A stretch of 64,000 bases of DNA from the NCBI GenBank assembly GCA_963829505.1, contig CAWHIL010000001.1:620001-684000 (forward strand), written 5' to 3'. The notes below the pieces were generated by a model. It made no database searches. It saw nothing but the letters and a program-made list of their open reading frames with translations, and was not told the DNA's origin. Every line of letters begins with the position of its first letter. Within the stretch, counting starts at the first letter, position 1. Positions 1-8,744 of this stretch are shown in pieces. This DNA is from Roseiarcus sp963829505. Its GTDB lineage: Bacteria > Pseudomonadota > Alphaproteobacteria > Rhizobiales > Beijerinckiaceae. A program made the translations under genes and the position numbers.

Positions 1-1921
1 TGCGCAAAGGCCTCGACGGGCTCGCCATGCTGGTGCAGCAAACGCTGAAACGGGATCCGTTCTCGGGCCACCTGTTCGCCTTCCGCGGCAAGAAGGCGTC
101 GATGCTGAAGATCCTGTTCTGGGACGGAAACGGGCTCTGCCTGTTCACCAAGCGGCTCGACCAGGGCGCCTTCGTCTGGCCGACGATGGCGGGCTACGAC
201 GGCTCGATCACGTTGACGCCGGCGCAACTCGCCATGCTCATCGAAGGCATCGACTGGCGCGCGCCGGAACGCGTATGGAAGCCCGTCCTGGCAGGCTAAA
301 AATCTTCGGAAACCCGCAGAGAATCGAACGAATCTGCTTCCTCGAATCAGGCGATTCGGGTAGCTTTGGACATGCGGTTCGATCTCGATGATTTGCCTTC
401 CGAACCGGCCCTTCTGCAGCACCTCCTTCGCGATATGGCCGTCGCCGTCGAGCACCGCGACGGCGAGATCGAGCGCCTGAAGTCGATCATCAAGACGTTG
501 CAGCGGGCGCAGTTTGGCCGTCGGTCCGAGCGTCTCGATCCCGATCAGCTCGCGCTCGCGCTCGAAGAGGTCGACAGCGACCTCGCCCGCGAGGGGGAGA
601 AGCGCCCGCCTGGCGAAAAGCAGGCCGGCGAACAGTCCTCTCGTCGCAAGCCGTTGCCCGACCATTTGCAACGCGAAGACGTCCGCATCGACATTGAGAA
701 CACGATCTGCGCCTGCTGCGGCGGCGCGCTGCATGTCATCGGCGAGAGCGTCAGCGAGATGCTGGATTGGGTTCCGGCTGAGCTGCGCGTCATCCGCACC
801 ACCCGTCCCAAATACGCCTGCCGGACCTGCGAGACGGTGGCGCAAGCGCCGGCCCCGGAACGGCCGATCGCCGGCGGCCTGGCGACGCCCGCGCTGCTCG
901 CCCAGGTGCTGGTCAGCAAATATTGCGACCACACGCCCTTGTATCGGCAGGCGCAAATCTTCGCCCGTCACGGCATCGATCTTCCACGTTCGACGCTGGC
1001 TGGCTGGGTCGGCGGGGCCTGCTGGTGGCTCGAGGCGCTGCACGAGCGTCTCGCCAGGAACGTGTTCGCGTCGGACCACCTGTTCGCCGATGACACGCCC
1101 GTCCCGGTGCTCGATCCCGGCCGAGGGCGCACCAAGACGGGACGGCTGTGGGTCTACGCCCGCGAGCAAAGAGCCTGGAGCGGGCCGGAGCCGCCGGCCG
1201 CGGTCTATGTGTATGCGCCGGACCGCAAAGCCGAACGTCCAGCCTCGCATCTCGAGCGGTTCAGCGGCGTTCTTCATGTCGACGGCTATGCCGGTTTTGA
1301 GCCGCTGGCGGAGAGAGGGGACGTCGTTCTCGCGGCTTGCTGGAGCCATACGCGCCGCAAGTTCTACGACGTCGCGCAGGCCACGAACGCGCCGATCGCC
1401 GTCGAGGCGCTGCGCCGGATCGGCGAACTCTACGCCGTCGAAGCCGACGCTCACGGTCAGTCGCCGGCGCAGCGGCTTGCGGCTCGGCGCTCTCGCTCCA
1501 AGCCGATCGTCGAGGCCTTGCACGCGTGGCTCGAGGCGCAGCTTCCGTTGCTGTCGGGACGAAGCACGCTTGCCGAGGCGATCCGGTACGCGCTGGCGCG
1601 TTGGCAGGGTCTCGGCCGCTTCCTGCACGACGGCCGCATAGAACTGGACACGAACCCGGTCGAGCGTGCGATCCGACCGATTGCTCTCGGAAGGAAGAAT
1701 CATCTCTTTGCCGACGGCGGCGGCAGGCGATGGGCCGTGCTCTGTTCGCTCATCGAGAGCTGCAAGCTCAACGACGTCGAACCCTATGCCTATCTGAAGG
1801 ACGTGCTCGAGCGCATGGTCGACGGATATCCGATCAACCGTCTCGACGAACTCCTGCCGTGGGCTTGGCGCGCCGAGCATCACGTCAAGCCCTGGTCAAC
1901 GTGTCGCCGCCGGACGCTTAC
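1..1921 (+). mobile_element. IS66-family element, right-hand part (left end outside window)
   Basis: The segment holds the 3' part of an IS66 TnpB gene followed by TnpC in the same direction, the usual IS66 order. The right boundary is placed at the motif gccgccggacgcttac (about 1906-1921), which looks like the end of an IS66 terminal inverted repeat (GTAAGCG... when read inward). The left terminus and TnpA lie before the window, so neither the target duplication nor full length can be checked. Boundary is by eye. Confidence 0.7.
3..299 (+). CDS. tnpB: IS66 accessory protein TnpB (5' end cut by window)
   Basis: This is the IS66 Orf2/TnpB accessory protein, needed with TnpC for transposition of this family. 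The reading frame is open from the first bases (RKGLDGLAMLVQQ), so the true start lies upstream of the window; the internal ATG at 27 is not the start. The core FRGKKASMLKILFWDGNG, the phrase LFTKRLDQGAFVWP, and the late segment LTPAQLAMLIEGIDWR are characteristic. It ends 66 bases before the next element gene, as expected in an IS66 operon. Confidence 0.85.
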   Translation, partial: RKGLDGLAMLVQQTLKRDPFSGHLFAFRGKKASMLKILFWDGNGLCLFTKRLDQGAFVWPTMAGYDGSITLTPAQLAMLIEGIDWRAPERVWKPVLAG

Positions 1922-2309
1922 TTCTCTTCTTGGCCATCTAAGTCTCTTCTACTCCACTTTATCCAGACTTGCTCTGTTCTGCGACAGCGTCCGCTACGGC
2001 TCGACCACCCGGTCGATCCAATTCCGGCCCGCGAGGCCTGGGAAGCCGTGCACTCTTCCGCGCTCATCGACAGCGGGTTTGGGACCGTCTGAGCGGTCGT
2101 CGATCCGTCGCGACGCATGTCGGCATCGGACTGGCGGGGCAGCATCACAGGCACTCGATCGTGGTCAGGATCGCTCCGGCCACAGGCAAGGTATCGTGCT
2201 TCCGTCGTCGATGGTCTGCACCAGTCCTCATCCGCCGGAGCGAATCTCCTCAGGCGCTCAAGCTGCGCGCCAAAATGCGGTTGAAGGGATCTCCGAGCGT
2301 CATGCGTAG
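372..2309 (+). CDS. tnpC: IS66-family transposase TnpC, C-terminus running past the element end
   Basis: DDE-type transposase of the IS66 family. An N-terminal coiled-coil/leucine-rich region (about residues 5-60) is followed by a zinc-finger-like segment with CACCGG and CRTCE cysteine pairs, then the catalytic core with FADDTPVPVLDPG, VDGYAGFEPL, CWSHTRRKFYD and the late signature ELDTNPVERAIRPIALGRKN. Family homology finishes near LDELLPWAW (about base 1870). The frame then passes through the probable right terminal repeat and continues some 385 bases in host DNA to a stop at 2307-2309, so the last ~130 residues are not transposase. ATG at 372 is preferred to TTG at 366. Activity is uncertain because the normal stop seems lost. 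Confidence 0.85.
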   Translation: MRFDLDDLPSEPALLQHLLRDMAVAVEHRDGEIERLKSIIKTLQRAQFGRRSERLDPDQLALALEEVDSDLAREGEKRPPGEKQAGEQSSRRKPLPDHLQREDVRIDIENTICACCGGALHVIGESVSEMLDWVPAELRVIRTTRPKYACRTCETVAQAPAPERPIAGGLATPALLAQVLVSKYCDHTPLYRQAQIFARHGIDLPRSTLAGWVGGACWWLEALHERLARNVFASDHLFADDTPVPVLDPGRGRTKTGRLWVYAREQRAWSGPEPPAAVYVYAPDRKAERPASHLERFSGVLHVDGYAGFEPLAERGDVVLAACWSHTRRKFYDVAQATNAPIAVEALRRIGELYAVEADAHGQSPAQRLAARRSRSKPIVEALHAWLEAQLPLLSGRSTLAEAIRYALARWQGLGRFLHDGRIELDTNPVERAIRPIALGRKNHLFADGGGRRWAVLCSLIESCKLNDVEPYAYLKDVLERMVDGYPINRLDELLPWAWRAEHHVKPWSTCRRRTLTSLLGHLSLFYSTLSRLALFCDSVRYGSTTRSIQFRPARPGKPCTLPRSSTAGLGPSERSSIRRDACRHRTGGAASQALDRGQDRSGHRQGIVLPSSMVCTSPHPPERISSGAQAARQNAVEGISERHA

Positions 2310-2377
2310 GCGCCGAGATGCTTGCGATCCTTCGACGTCGGCGCGGAGTAAGTATCCTCGGCGTGCGGCCAATCCGT

Positions 2378-3371
2378 TTAGAACGTGCCGTCGCGCGACA
2401 TCGCATGCATCCCCAGGGCAGCTTGCGCGCGACCGCGACGACGCCTTTGCGATGGCAGCGTTTGGCGATCTTCTGCCCCCAGCTCTTCAGCGCCGTCTTG
2501 CCCTTGTAGCGCGTAGCATGGCGCTCGCGGCTTCGTAGAGCGCGCGCGCCGGACCTCCGGATCCCCGGCCTTGCTGATGCGGCCCTGTACGTCGATCGGG
2601 GTGCCTGACTGCCACCGCCGGGATGTCAGACCGAAATAGGCGGCGACGTTGCGCAAGCGCCGGAAGCGCTTGGGGTCGTCGATCGCCGTGCTGAACGTCA
2701 AAGCGGTCACCGTGCCGACGCCGGGATCGCCATGATGCGCCGGCACAGCTCGTCGCGCCATAAGCCGGACCACCAGGTTGTGCAGCTCGAGATACTGCCG
2801 CCAGAGCGCCGCGCGCGCCGTCAGCATGCAATCAATCAGTTCGGCGGTCAGTGCATCGTCCGCGCAGGCCTCGCGCACCGCTTGCTCGAAGCCGCCGCGA
2901 CTGACCTTGTAGAGCTTCACGCCGAAGCTCTTCAGCGTGTGGCGGATGGCGTTCTCCAGGTCGAGGAACTTGCACTTCAAATTGCACCGATGGGTCAGCA
3001 GCAGTTTCAACCCATAGGCGCCTTCGGTCTTGACAGGCGCCGGGCGGACCCAGCCGGTTCGCATCAGATGCGCCAGCGCCAACGCATCGGTGGTGTCGGT
3101 CTTGTTGCGCAGGGCCGACATCGCGGGGCGGACCTGACGGGTCAGGCAAACAACCGGCACGCCGAGCGAACGCAGCCCCGTAGCAGCCAGGGCGACAGCG
3201 CTCCCGCCTCATGGCCAGCGCGCCGCAGCGTGGCCACGAACGGCGCCAGCGCCTCGGCAATGGCCTCCGGCTCAATCGCAACGGAACATTGCATCACACC
3301 GTTCTATGGGCGTCGACGACGCAAACCGCCGTCTCTTCGATCGACATATCCAGTCGCGCAAAATGAGCCAT
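2378..3371 (-). pseudogene. IS110/IS116/IS902-family transposase, several frameshifts
   Basis: On the minus strand an ATG at 3371 begins MAHFARLDMSIEETAVCVVD, the N-terminal start of a DEDD transposase of the IS110 family, but this frame stops at 3294. The protein resumes in another frame from about 3160 (KTDTTDALALAHLMRTGW, then an internal region ending GLTSRRWQSGTPIDVQGR), and the C-terminus (LKSWGQKIAKR-like, GMHAMSRDGTF) again needs frame changes around 2440-2570. The IS110 pieces are in the right order, so this is one decayed copy and not several elements. IS110 elements lack clear inverted repeats, so exact ends cannot be set. It cannot make a functional transposase. Confidence 0.8.
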
Positions 3372-3591
3372 TCCCGCCACTATCCGTCGGTTCGGCGACC
3401 GAGAATCGGGTGCCGGCGACGGACATCCTGCCATCGTCCATCGGCGGCTTAAGGACCATTTCGGGCAGCGGCGCTGCGTCATGCCCGATTGCACCGGCAC
3501 TCATGCCCAAGTCCGAAAGCCTGCTAAAGCCTCCGCGATCTTCTTCATCAGAGCGCCCGGCCGAAAAGAAGCAGAGGCATCAGCTGCGCTG

Positions 3592-4250
3592 CTAAGAGAG
3601 AAACGCTGGCTGATGGCCCGGGGGGCTGAACTCTTGCGCGAGCAGCGTCTCTTGCGTCGTCGCCCGAGGCCCTTCTCCGCTGTGCAAGTCCAAGCGTTCG
3701 ATCGCCGTCCAGGCGTTCCGGGCGATGCACATCAAAGCGATGACATGGAGCGGAATGGCGGCTGCGCATTCGCCCAGCACCAGATGCACCTTCACCCCGC
3801 CAAGGGCATGGATGGGCTGGCGATGCTCGTTCGAATCGCATCGCGGCGATCTGCTGCCTGTCGATAGGGCTCTCCTGCACCATCTGGTGCGCGACACGGC
3901 GGCCGTCGTCGAGACCCGCAACAGCGAGAGTATCCTTCCCCGCCGTAGGCCGGATGCAGTAGGGCTCGATCAGGCGCGTGATCTTGTCAAGCCCTTTCGG
4001 TTCCGGCCCGATGCACTGGAATTGCAACTCCGTGAATTCCCGGAGGCGCTCGGCGACCTTGCGGATCAGCGTCGGTTTCGACCACAAATAATGGATTGGC
4101 AGGCCCCGACTGTACCGGCCTGGACGCCGACGTCGGCGAGCGTGAGGCGGTCGAAGCCTTTGCAGGCGAGCAGGTGGATCGCCGCCTCGATCATCTCAAT
4201 GTAGTAACTTCGTCCGGCGGGGTGCTGGGCGACTGACGAAGTCGGGATGA
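3592..4250 (-). pseudogene. TetR-family transcriptional regulator, frameshifted remnant
   Basis: The minus strand near 4200-4110 encodes IEAAIHLLACKGFDRLTLAD, the first helices of a TetR DNA-binding domain. A one-base shift near 4110 is then needed to continue with RGLPIHYLWSKPTLIRKVAE, the recognition helix and following helix of the same domain. A second shift near 3820-3900 leads into a helical C-terminal part ending QEFSPPGHQPAFLS. The start is unclear because no good ATG precedes the first helix; about 4250 is an estimate. With two internal shifts the gene is dead. It lies between IS debris and the secreted Asn-repeat gene, and its former targets are unknown. Confidence 0.65.
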
Positions 4251-4330
4251 ACCCCTTCCGAGGTCATGGCGGCCGCATCGACGCGCGAGACCAATTGGGA
4301 GGCCGCTCGCGCGTCTTTCCGACTTGCCCT

Positions 4331-4822
4331 TTACGGGCAGGTGTCCCAGAAGCCGGCCCGCTGGGTTGCGTCGGTGTAGTACCAGCAGAGTCCCGGCTGC
4401 GGCGGCGGGGGCGCCCAGGCGACCGCCGTGCCGGCCGCGATGAAGCCGATGGCTGCCCCGGCTGCGATCGCCCCGCCCGGCGCCCAGCGATAGGGCCGCC
4501 CGACCCAAGCGCCGTGATAGACGCCGCCGTGATAGCCGACGTTCCGGTTGACGTTGACGTTGGCGTTGCGGTTCACGTTGACGTTGGCGTTGCGGTTGAC
4601 GTTCGTGTTGCGATTGACGTTCATGTTCCGGTTAACGTTCGCGTTCCGGTTCATGTTCATGTTGTGGTTCATGTTGTGGTTCATGTTCATGTTGCGGTTG
4701 CCGGCGTGAGCGCCGCCCCCGCCGCCGTGGCGCACCGGCCCCGCCGCACCCGGCTCGGCGAGCGTCAACAGGCCGGCCGCGACGATCGCCGTCGCCGTCA
4801 TGAGCTTCGAAATTTTCATCAC
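4331..4822 (-). CDS. Secreted Asn-rich (N-x-N) repeat protein
   Basis: A 163-residue protein with a Sec signal peptide at about residues 1-27 (MMKISKLMTATAIVAAGLLT, cleavage near GAAG). Residues about 42-95 are a low-complexity tract in which nearly every second residue is Asn, alternating with Met, Val, Arg, His and Ala (blocks such as NRNMNMNHNMNHN and NVNVNRNANVNVN). A Trp/Tyr-containing segment (GRPYRWAPGG) and a Gly/Ala hydrophobic stretch (AIAAGAAIGFIAAGTAVAW) follow, then a C-terminus with two Cys (GLCWYYTDATQRAGFWDTCP). Exported proteins with this C-terminal layout are common in Rhizobiales, with no known function that I can name. It is the last gene of the sulfatase operon, 75 bases after the upstream sulfatase, so co-transcription is plausible but not certain. 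Confidence 0.75.
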   Translation of the reverse strand: MMKISKLMTATAIVAAGLLTLAEPGAAGPVRHGGGGGAHAGNRNMNMNHNMNHNMNMNRNANVNRNMNVNRNTNVNRNANVNVNRNANVNVNRNVGYHGGVYHGAWVGRPYRWAPGGAIAAGAAIGFIAAGTAVAWAPPPPQPGLCWYYTDATQRAGFWDTCP

Positions 4823-4897
4823 TGATTGCCCTTCTTGTCTGTTCGTGTTGCCCTTCGGATACGAGCGCCCTTCCGGCGTCTTGGTTTTGATCGTGAC

Positions 4898-7339
4898 CTA
4901 CTCCGATTTGAGGTCGACCGTCACCGCGCCGATCCTCCCGCCGAATGCGAACGGCGCGCGATCGAAGTAGTCGAAGGAGACCGGCGATCCGAGATCGACG
5001 CCGACGTCGAATGTCTCGCTGGCGGAGAATGCGCCGGCGACCGTCCGCTTGACGGCGACGCGCATGGCTTCCTGATCATTGACACTGATCGCGACGTCCG
5101 CTGGCCCGCCGGGCTTGCCGATGGAGGTGTCGACGACAATCCGGTGTTTGCCGGCGCCGATCGGACCGGCGGACCGTCCGACATAGCGCTCGATCATCAT
5201 CATGTTGTATTCGTAAATCAGCAGTCCCTTGTCCATGTAGAGCGTCAGCCCTCCGCCGATGCCGCCGAGCGCATAGATGACGCCTGAAGCGCCTTCATCG
5301 GCCTCCATTTCCACCACGACGCGATTGCTCTCGCGCCCAAGCCCGGGACCGGCAAATTCGGGCAGCCGGGTCGTCGTCGCATCGAAGTCCCAATGGGTAT
5401 AGGGAACTTTCACCCGGTCCTCCGGATGGAGCCGGGTCCACAAGCCCGCGCCGACCGGAAAGACCTGGTTGTCCTTGGCTTCGGTCAGGAAGAGCTTCTT
5501 CATCTCCTCGAGGCGCTGCGGATCTTTGTCCGCGAGGTCGTCAGCCTCTGAAAAATCCTTGCGGATGTCGTAGAGCTCCCAACGGTCCTTGTTTGCGTCC
5601 CAGGTATCGAGTCCCGGGGTCACCGGTAGCCATGGGATCAAGGGGCCGAAGGCGGCCGCGATCCAGCCGTCGTGGTAGATCGCGCGGCTGCCATTGTTCT
5701 CGAAGTACTGGGTCAGCTTTTGGCCCGGCGCCTTGGGGTCGCCCAAGGCGTAGGTCATGCTGACGCCGTCGATCGGCAACTGCTTCCATCCGTCGACAAC
5801 ATCCGGCGCCTTGATGCCGAGAATGTCGTAGATCGTCGGCGCGATGTCGTTGACGTGGTGAAACTGCGGCCTTGGCGTCTTGTCCGGCTTGATCCCCTTT
5901 GGCCAGGAAATGATCAGCGGATTGCGGGTGCCCCCGAAATGCGAGGCGACGAGCTTCGTATAGCGGAACGGCGTGTCGCCCGCCCAGGCCCAGCCCGCGT
6001 GATACATGCTGTCGGTCTTGGCCGTCCCGAGCGCGTCGAGGCCGCCGATCTTGTCGAGCGCGGCCAATTGCTGCTCGATCGTGTTGGGGATCATGTTCTG
6101 AGCGAGAAGCTCGCTGATTGTGCCGTTCTGGCCTTCCGCGCTCGAACCGTTGTCGCCGACGACGTAGAAGATGATCGTGTTGTCGCGGATCTTCATTTCC
6201 TCGAGCCCGTCGACCAGCCGGCCGACCTGGGCGTCGACATGCTCGAGGAAGCCCGCGAAGACTTCCATCAGCCGCCTCTGGAACGGGCGCTGAGACTCCG
6301 GGATGCTGTCCCACGACGCCATCGTGTCCGCGCGCGGGGTGAGCTTCGTGTCGGCGGGAATCCAGCCGATGTCCTTTTGCCTCTGGAAGACGCGCTCCCG
6401 ATAGGCGTCCCAGCCGTCGTCGAACTTTCCTTTGTATTTGTCGGCCCACTCCTTGAAGACGTGATGGGGGCCGTGCGCGGCGCCCGGCGCCCAATACATC
6501 AGGAAGGGCTTGTCCGGGGCGAAGGCGCGGTGCTTGCGTAGCCATGCCAGCGCCTTGTCCGCCATGTCGGAACTCAGGTGATAGGTCTCGTCGCGCGGCG
6601 GCTCGACCGGAAGGGTGTTCTCGAACAGGCGCGGCTCATATTGCGACGTCTCGCCGGCCATGAACCCGTAAAAGTAGTCGAAGCCGTAGCCAGTCGGCCA
6701 ACGGTCGAACGGGCCCATCGCGGTCGTTTCCGTCGCTGGCGTGTTGTGCCACTTGCCGAACGCCGAGGTCTTGTAGCCGTAATCGCGCAGCACCGTTGCG
6801 ACCGTCGCCGCGGTCTTCGGGATGACGCCGGTGTAGCCGTCGAAATCGAGCGCCCGCTCCGCGATCGTGCCGGAGCCGACCCGCTGATGGTTACGGCCGG
6901 TCAGCAGCGCCGCCCGCGTCGGCGAGCAGATCGAGGTCGTGTGGAACTGATTGAAGGCGACGCCGTCGTTGGCGAGGCGCGTCAACGTCGGTGTGTGGAC
7001 CTCGCCGCCGAGCGTATCGGCGAGGCCAAAGCCCACATCGTCGAGGAGGACGATCAGAATGTTCGGCGCGTCCGGCGGAAGATGGTTTGGCTCCGCCCGC
7101 CGGACGTGTTTCGACTCCTGCAACGTCGGCCCCGCGGTGCTCGCCGTGGGCACCGGCTGGAAGGGCAGGACCGAACCGGCCGCGCCCTTGACCTGTTGAG
7201 CGAGGGCAGTTGCCGTCGCCTTGCCCGCGAGAACCGCGGCGCCGATTCCGGCGCCGACGCCGTTGATGAGTTTGACGAGCCCGCGTCTTGTGACGGCGCT
7301 CTTGTCCAGATCTTCCGGAGCTTCCGTTTCGCGCTTCAT
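4898..7339 (-). CDS. Tat-exported arylsulfatase, large two-domain type
   Basis: Hydrolyses sulfate esters, by homology to the arylsulfatase (alkaline-phosphatase-like) family. A twin-arginine start (TRRGLVKLI at residues 18-26, followed by a hydrophobic stretch) predicts export of the folded protein by Tat. The metal pair is in IVLLDDVGFG (about 96-105), and C138 in CSPTR is the Cys normally converted to formylglycine. FGKWHN and GDNGSSAEG supply further active-site residues. After the catalytic domain comes a C-terminal beta-rich domain (about 690-813, with ALGGIGGGLTLYMDKG) seen in ~800-residue sulfatases. It starts 12 bases after the DUF1254 gene. The substrate is unknown, and no formylglycine-generating enzyme gene is in the window. 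Confidence 0.93.
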   Translation of the reverse strand: MKRETEAPEDLDKSAVTRRGLVKLINGVGAGIGAAVLAGKATATALAQQVKGAAGSVLPFQPVPTASTAGPTLQESKHVRRAEPNHLPPDAPNILIVLLDDVGFGLADTLGGEVHTPTLTRLANDGVAFNQFHTTSICSPTRAALLTGRNHQRVGSGTIAERALDFDGYTGVIPKTAATVATVLRDYGYKTSAFGKWHNTPATETTAMGPFDRWPTGYGFDYFYGFMAGETSQYEPRLFENTLPVEPPRDETYHLSSDMADKALAWLRKHRAFAPDKPFLMYWAPGAAHGPHHVFKEWADKYKGKFDDGWDAYRERVFQRQKDIGWIPADTKLTPRADTMASWDSIPESQRPFQRRLMEVFAGFLEHVDAQVGRLVDGLEEMKIRDNTIIFYVVGDNGSSAEGQNGTISELLAQNMIPNTIEQQLAALDKIGGLDALGTAKTDSMYHAGWAWAGDTPFRYTKLVASHFGGTRNPLIISWPKGIKPDKTPRPQFHHVNDIAPTIYDILGIKAPDVVDGWKQLPIDGVSMTYALGDPKAPGQKLTQYFENNGSRAIYHDGWIAAAFGPLIPWLPVTPGLDTWDANKDRWELYDIRKDFSEADDLADKDPQRLEEMKKLFLTEAKDNQVFPVGAGLWTRLHPEDRVKVPYTHWDFDATTTRLPEFAGPGLGRESNRVVVEMEADEGASGVIYALGGIGGGLTLYMDKGLLIYEYNMMMIERYVGRSAGPIGAGKHRIVVDTSIGKPGGPADVAISVNDQEAMRVAVKRTVAGAFSASETFDVGVDLGSPVSFDYFDRAPFAFGGRIGAVTVDLKSE

Positions 7340-7351
7340 ATCGGTCTTGCC

Positions 7352-8734
7352 TCAGTTCGCGCCGCCGGCCGCCGTAATCTTCGGCGGCTGCCATGTCTGG
7401 TTCCCGATGTCGTCCGCCGGCAGGTAGGTGCGCATGATCATGAAGAACTGCCCGTCCGGCGCGGGCAGCCAGTTGCTTTCCTTGTCGACGCCGGGCGAGT
7501 CCTTCTGGACGTAGATCGTGAGCCCGCCGTCCGCGTCTTGCTTCATGCCAGTGCGGTCGCCGACCGAATAGCGGTCGATCGGATTGGCGACGAGATTGTA
7601 CTGAAGATTGTACATCGTCACCGACCAGAACGCCTTCACCTTGGGTTCGCCGCCCTTGTCGAAATGGATGATGTACCGGGTGTCGCCAGTCAGCGGCTTG
7701 CCGTCGCCGTCGACCGAGACGTTGAAGTAGGTCGCCTCGATGGGGTCGTTGGCGACGAAGCCTGCGAGCATCTGCACGCCGCGGAACAGCCAGTCGCGGG
7801 TTGCGCTGGGCCTTCCCGTTGCGGGCGGCGGATAGTTCCAACCGTTCACAGACTTCTGCAAGTAGCCGTCAGTGAAGGCGCCGGCGATGATCTTCTTCCC
7901 ATCGACCGCGGCACGGGCAAGTCCGCGCTTTGTGCTGGCGTCCTGCGCCTCGACGTCAAGCCCCGGTCCGATGCCGATACGCGCAAGCTGCTCAAACGTG
8001 TCGGCTTCGCGCGCCGGGGGCGGGACTTCGATCATCGCCCGGTTGATCGTCTTCCAGTCCGCGAGCGGGTCGGCCGTTGGGTCGAAGGCCGGCCAGACGA
8101 CCGCATCCTTTGGCGGCGTAACCTCGGCCTTGCCCCACTGCGACAGCGGGGTCAGCATGTACTGGTCCTGAATCTTGTGCGCGGCGTCGAGGTCGGAGGG
8201 GTCTTTCACGTAGGTGCGACCGAGGATCGTCGCCCACGGCGTCGACGACGGCGGCAGCGCCGTCACGCCCTCTGGCAGCGTTCCCTTCCAGTCGGGTCCG
8301 ACGATGGCGTAGCTTCCGGCTTTCGTTCCGGTGGCGCGCGTGCCGACATAGGCAAAATTGTCGCCCATGAAATCGACGATCTCCATGGTGTAGTAGCGGT
8401 CGGCGATGGCCGGCACGGTGAGGATGACCGGCTCGTCCTTCAGGTAGACCCAGGCGCGCGAATAGAGCGTGTCGTTGTTGGGCGCGCCGCCGGTCAGGTG
8501 GGTCGCATCTTCGAGCTTCCGGACATGAAAGAAGCGGTTCGCCTGATGATCAAGTGGCTCCGTTCGGTCCCATCTCGCCTGCGGCATGTACGCCCAAGGG
8601 AACGCGTAGATGTAGGCCTGGACGCCGAGCGTGTAGGCGTACTGTTCGCGCCAGTCCGGTTTGGCGTCCTCGGCTGCGGCGCTCGCCGCCAACAGAGCCG
8701 ACAGGCCCGCCGCGATGCGTAAGAGACGGTTCAT
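7352..8734 (-). CDS. DUF1254/DUF1214 exported protein
   Basis: A 460-residue exported protein. A signal peptide (MNRLLRIAAGLSALLAASAAA) supports the start at 8734 rather than the ATG at 8755, which would overlap the neighbour. The N-terminal half (YIYAFPWAYMPQARW, GGAPNNDTLYSRAWVYL, ILTVPAIADRYYTMEIVDF) is DUF1254. The C-terminal half (FWSVTMYNLQYNLVANPIDR, LTIYVQKDSPG, FFMIMRTYLPADDIGNQTW) is DUF1214. The pair usually occurs as one periplasmic protein whose biochemical role is not established. The gene is 10 bases from the upstream gene and 12 from the downstream sulfatase, so it is firmly part of the sulfatase operon. A broken paralogue lies at 39517. Confidence 0.9.
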   Translation of the reverse strand: MNRLLRIAAGLSALLAASAAAEDAKPDWREQYAYTLGVQAYIYAFPWAYMPQARWDRTEPLDHQANRFFHVRKLEDATHLTGGAPNNDTLYSRAWVYLKDEPVILTVPAIADRYYTMEIVDFMGDNFAYVGTRATGTKAGSYAIVGPDWKGTLPEGVTALPPSSTPWATILGRTYVKDPSDLDAAHKIQDQYMLTPLSQWGKAEVTPPKDAVVWPAFDPTADPLADWKTINRAMIEVPPPAREADTFEQLARIGIGPGLDVEAQDASTKRGLARAAVDGKKIIAGAFTDGYLQKSVNGWNYPPPATGRPSATRDWLFRGVQMLAGFVANDPIEATYFNVSVDGDGKPLTGDTRYIIHFDKGGEPKVKAFWSVTMYNLQYNLVANPIDRYSVGDRTGMKQDADGGLTIYVQKDSPGVDKESNWLPAPDGQFFMIMRTYLPADDIGNQTWQPPKITAAGGAN

Positions 8735-8744
8735 CGATTTGCCC

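Noticed and set aside
4550..4700. Possible CRISPR array in the short tandem repeats at 4.55-4.7 kb
   Set aside because: The repeats are in-frame codons of the Asn-repeat protein with no unique spacers of regular length.
4898..7339. Long plus-strand frames opposite the sulfatases (for example 6578-8722 and 9147-11762)
   Set aside because: They are Arg/Val/Asp-rich mirror frames of GC-rich genes and carry no domain signatures; the minus-strand genes have clear catalytic motifs.
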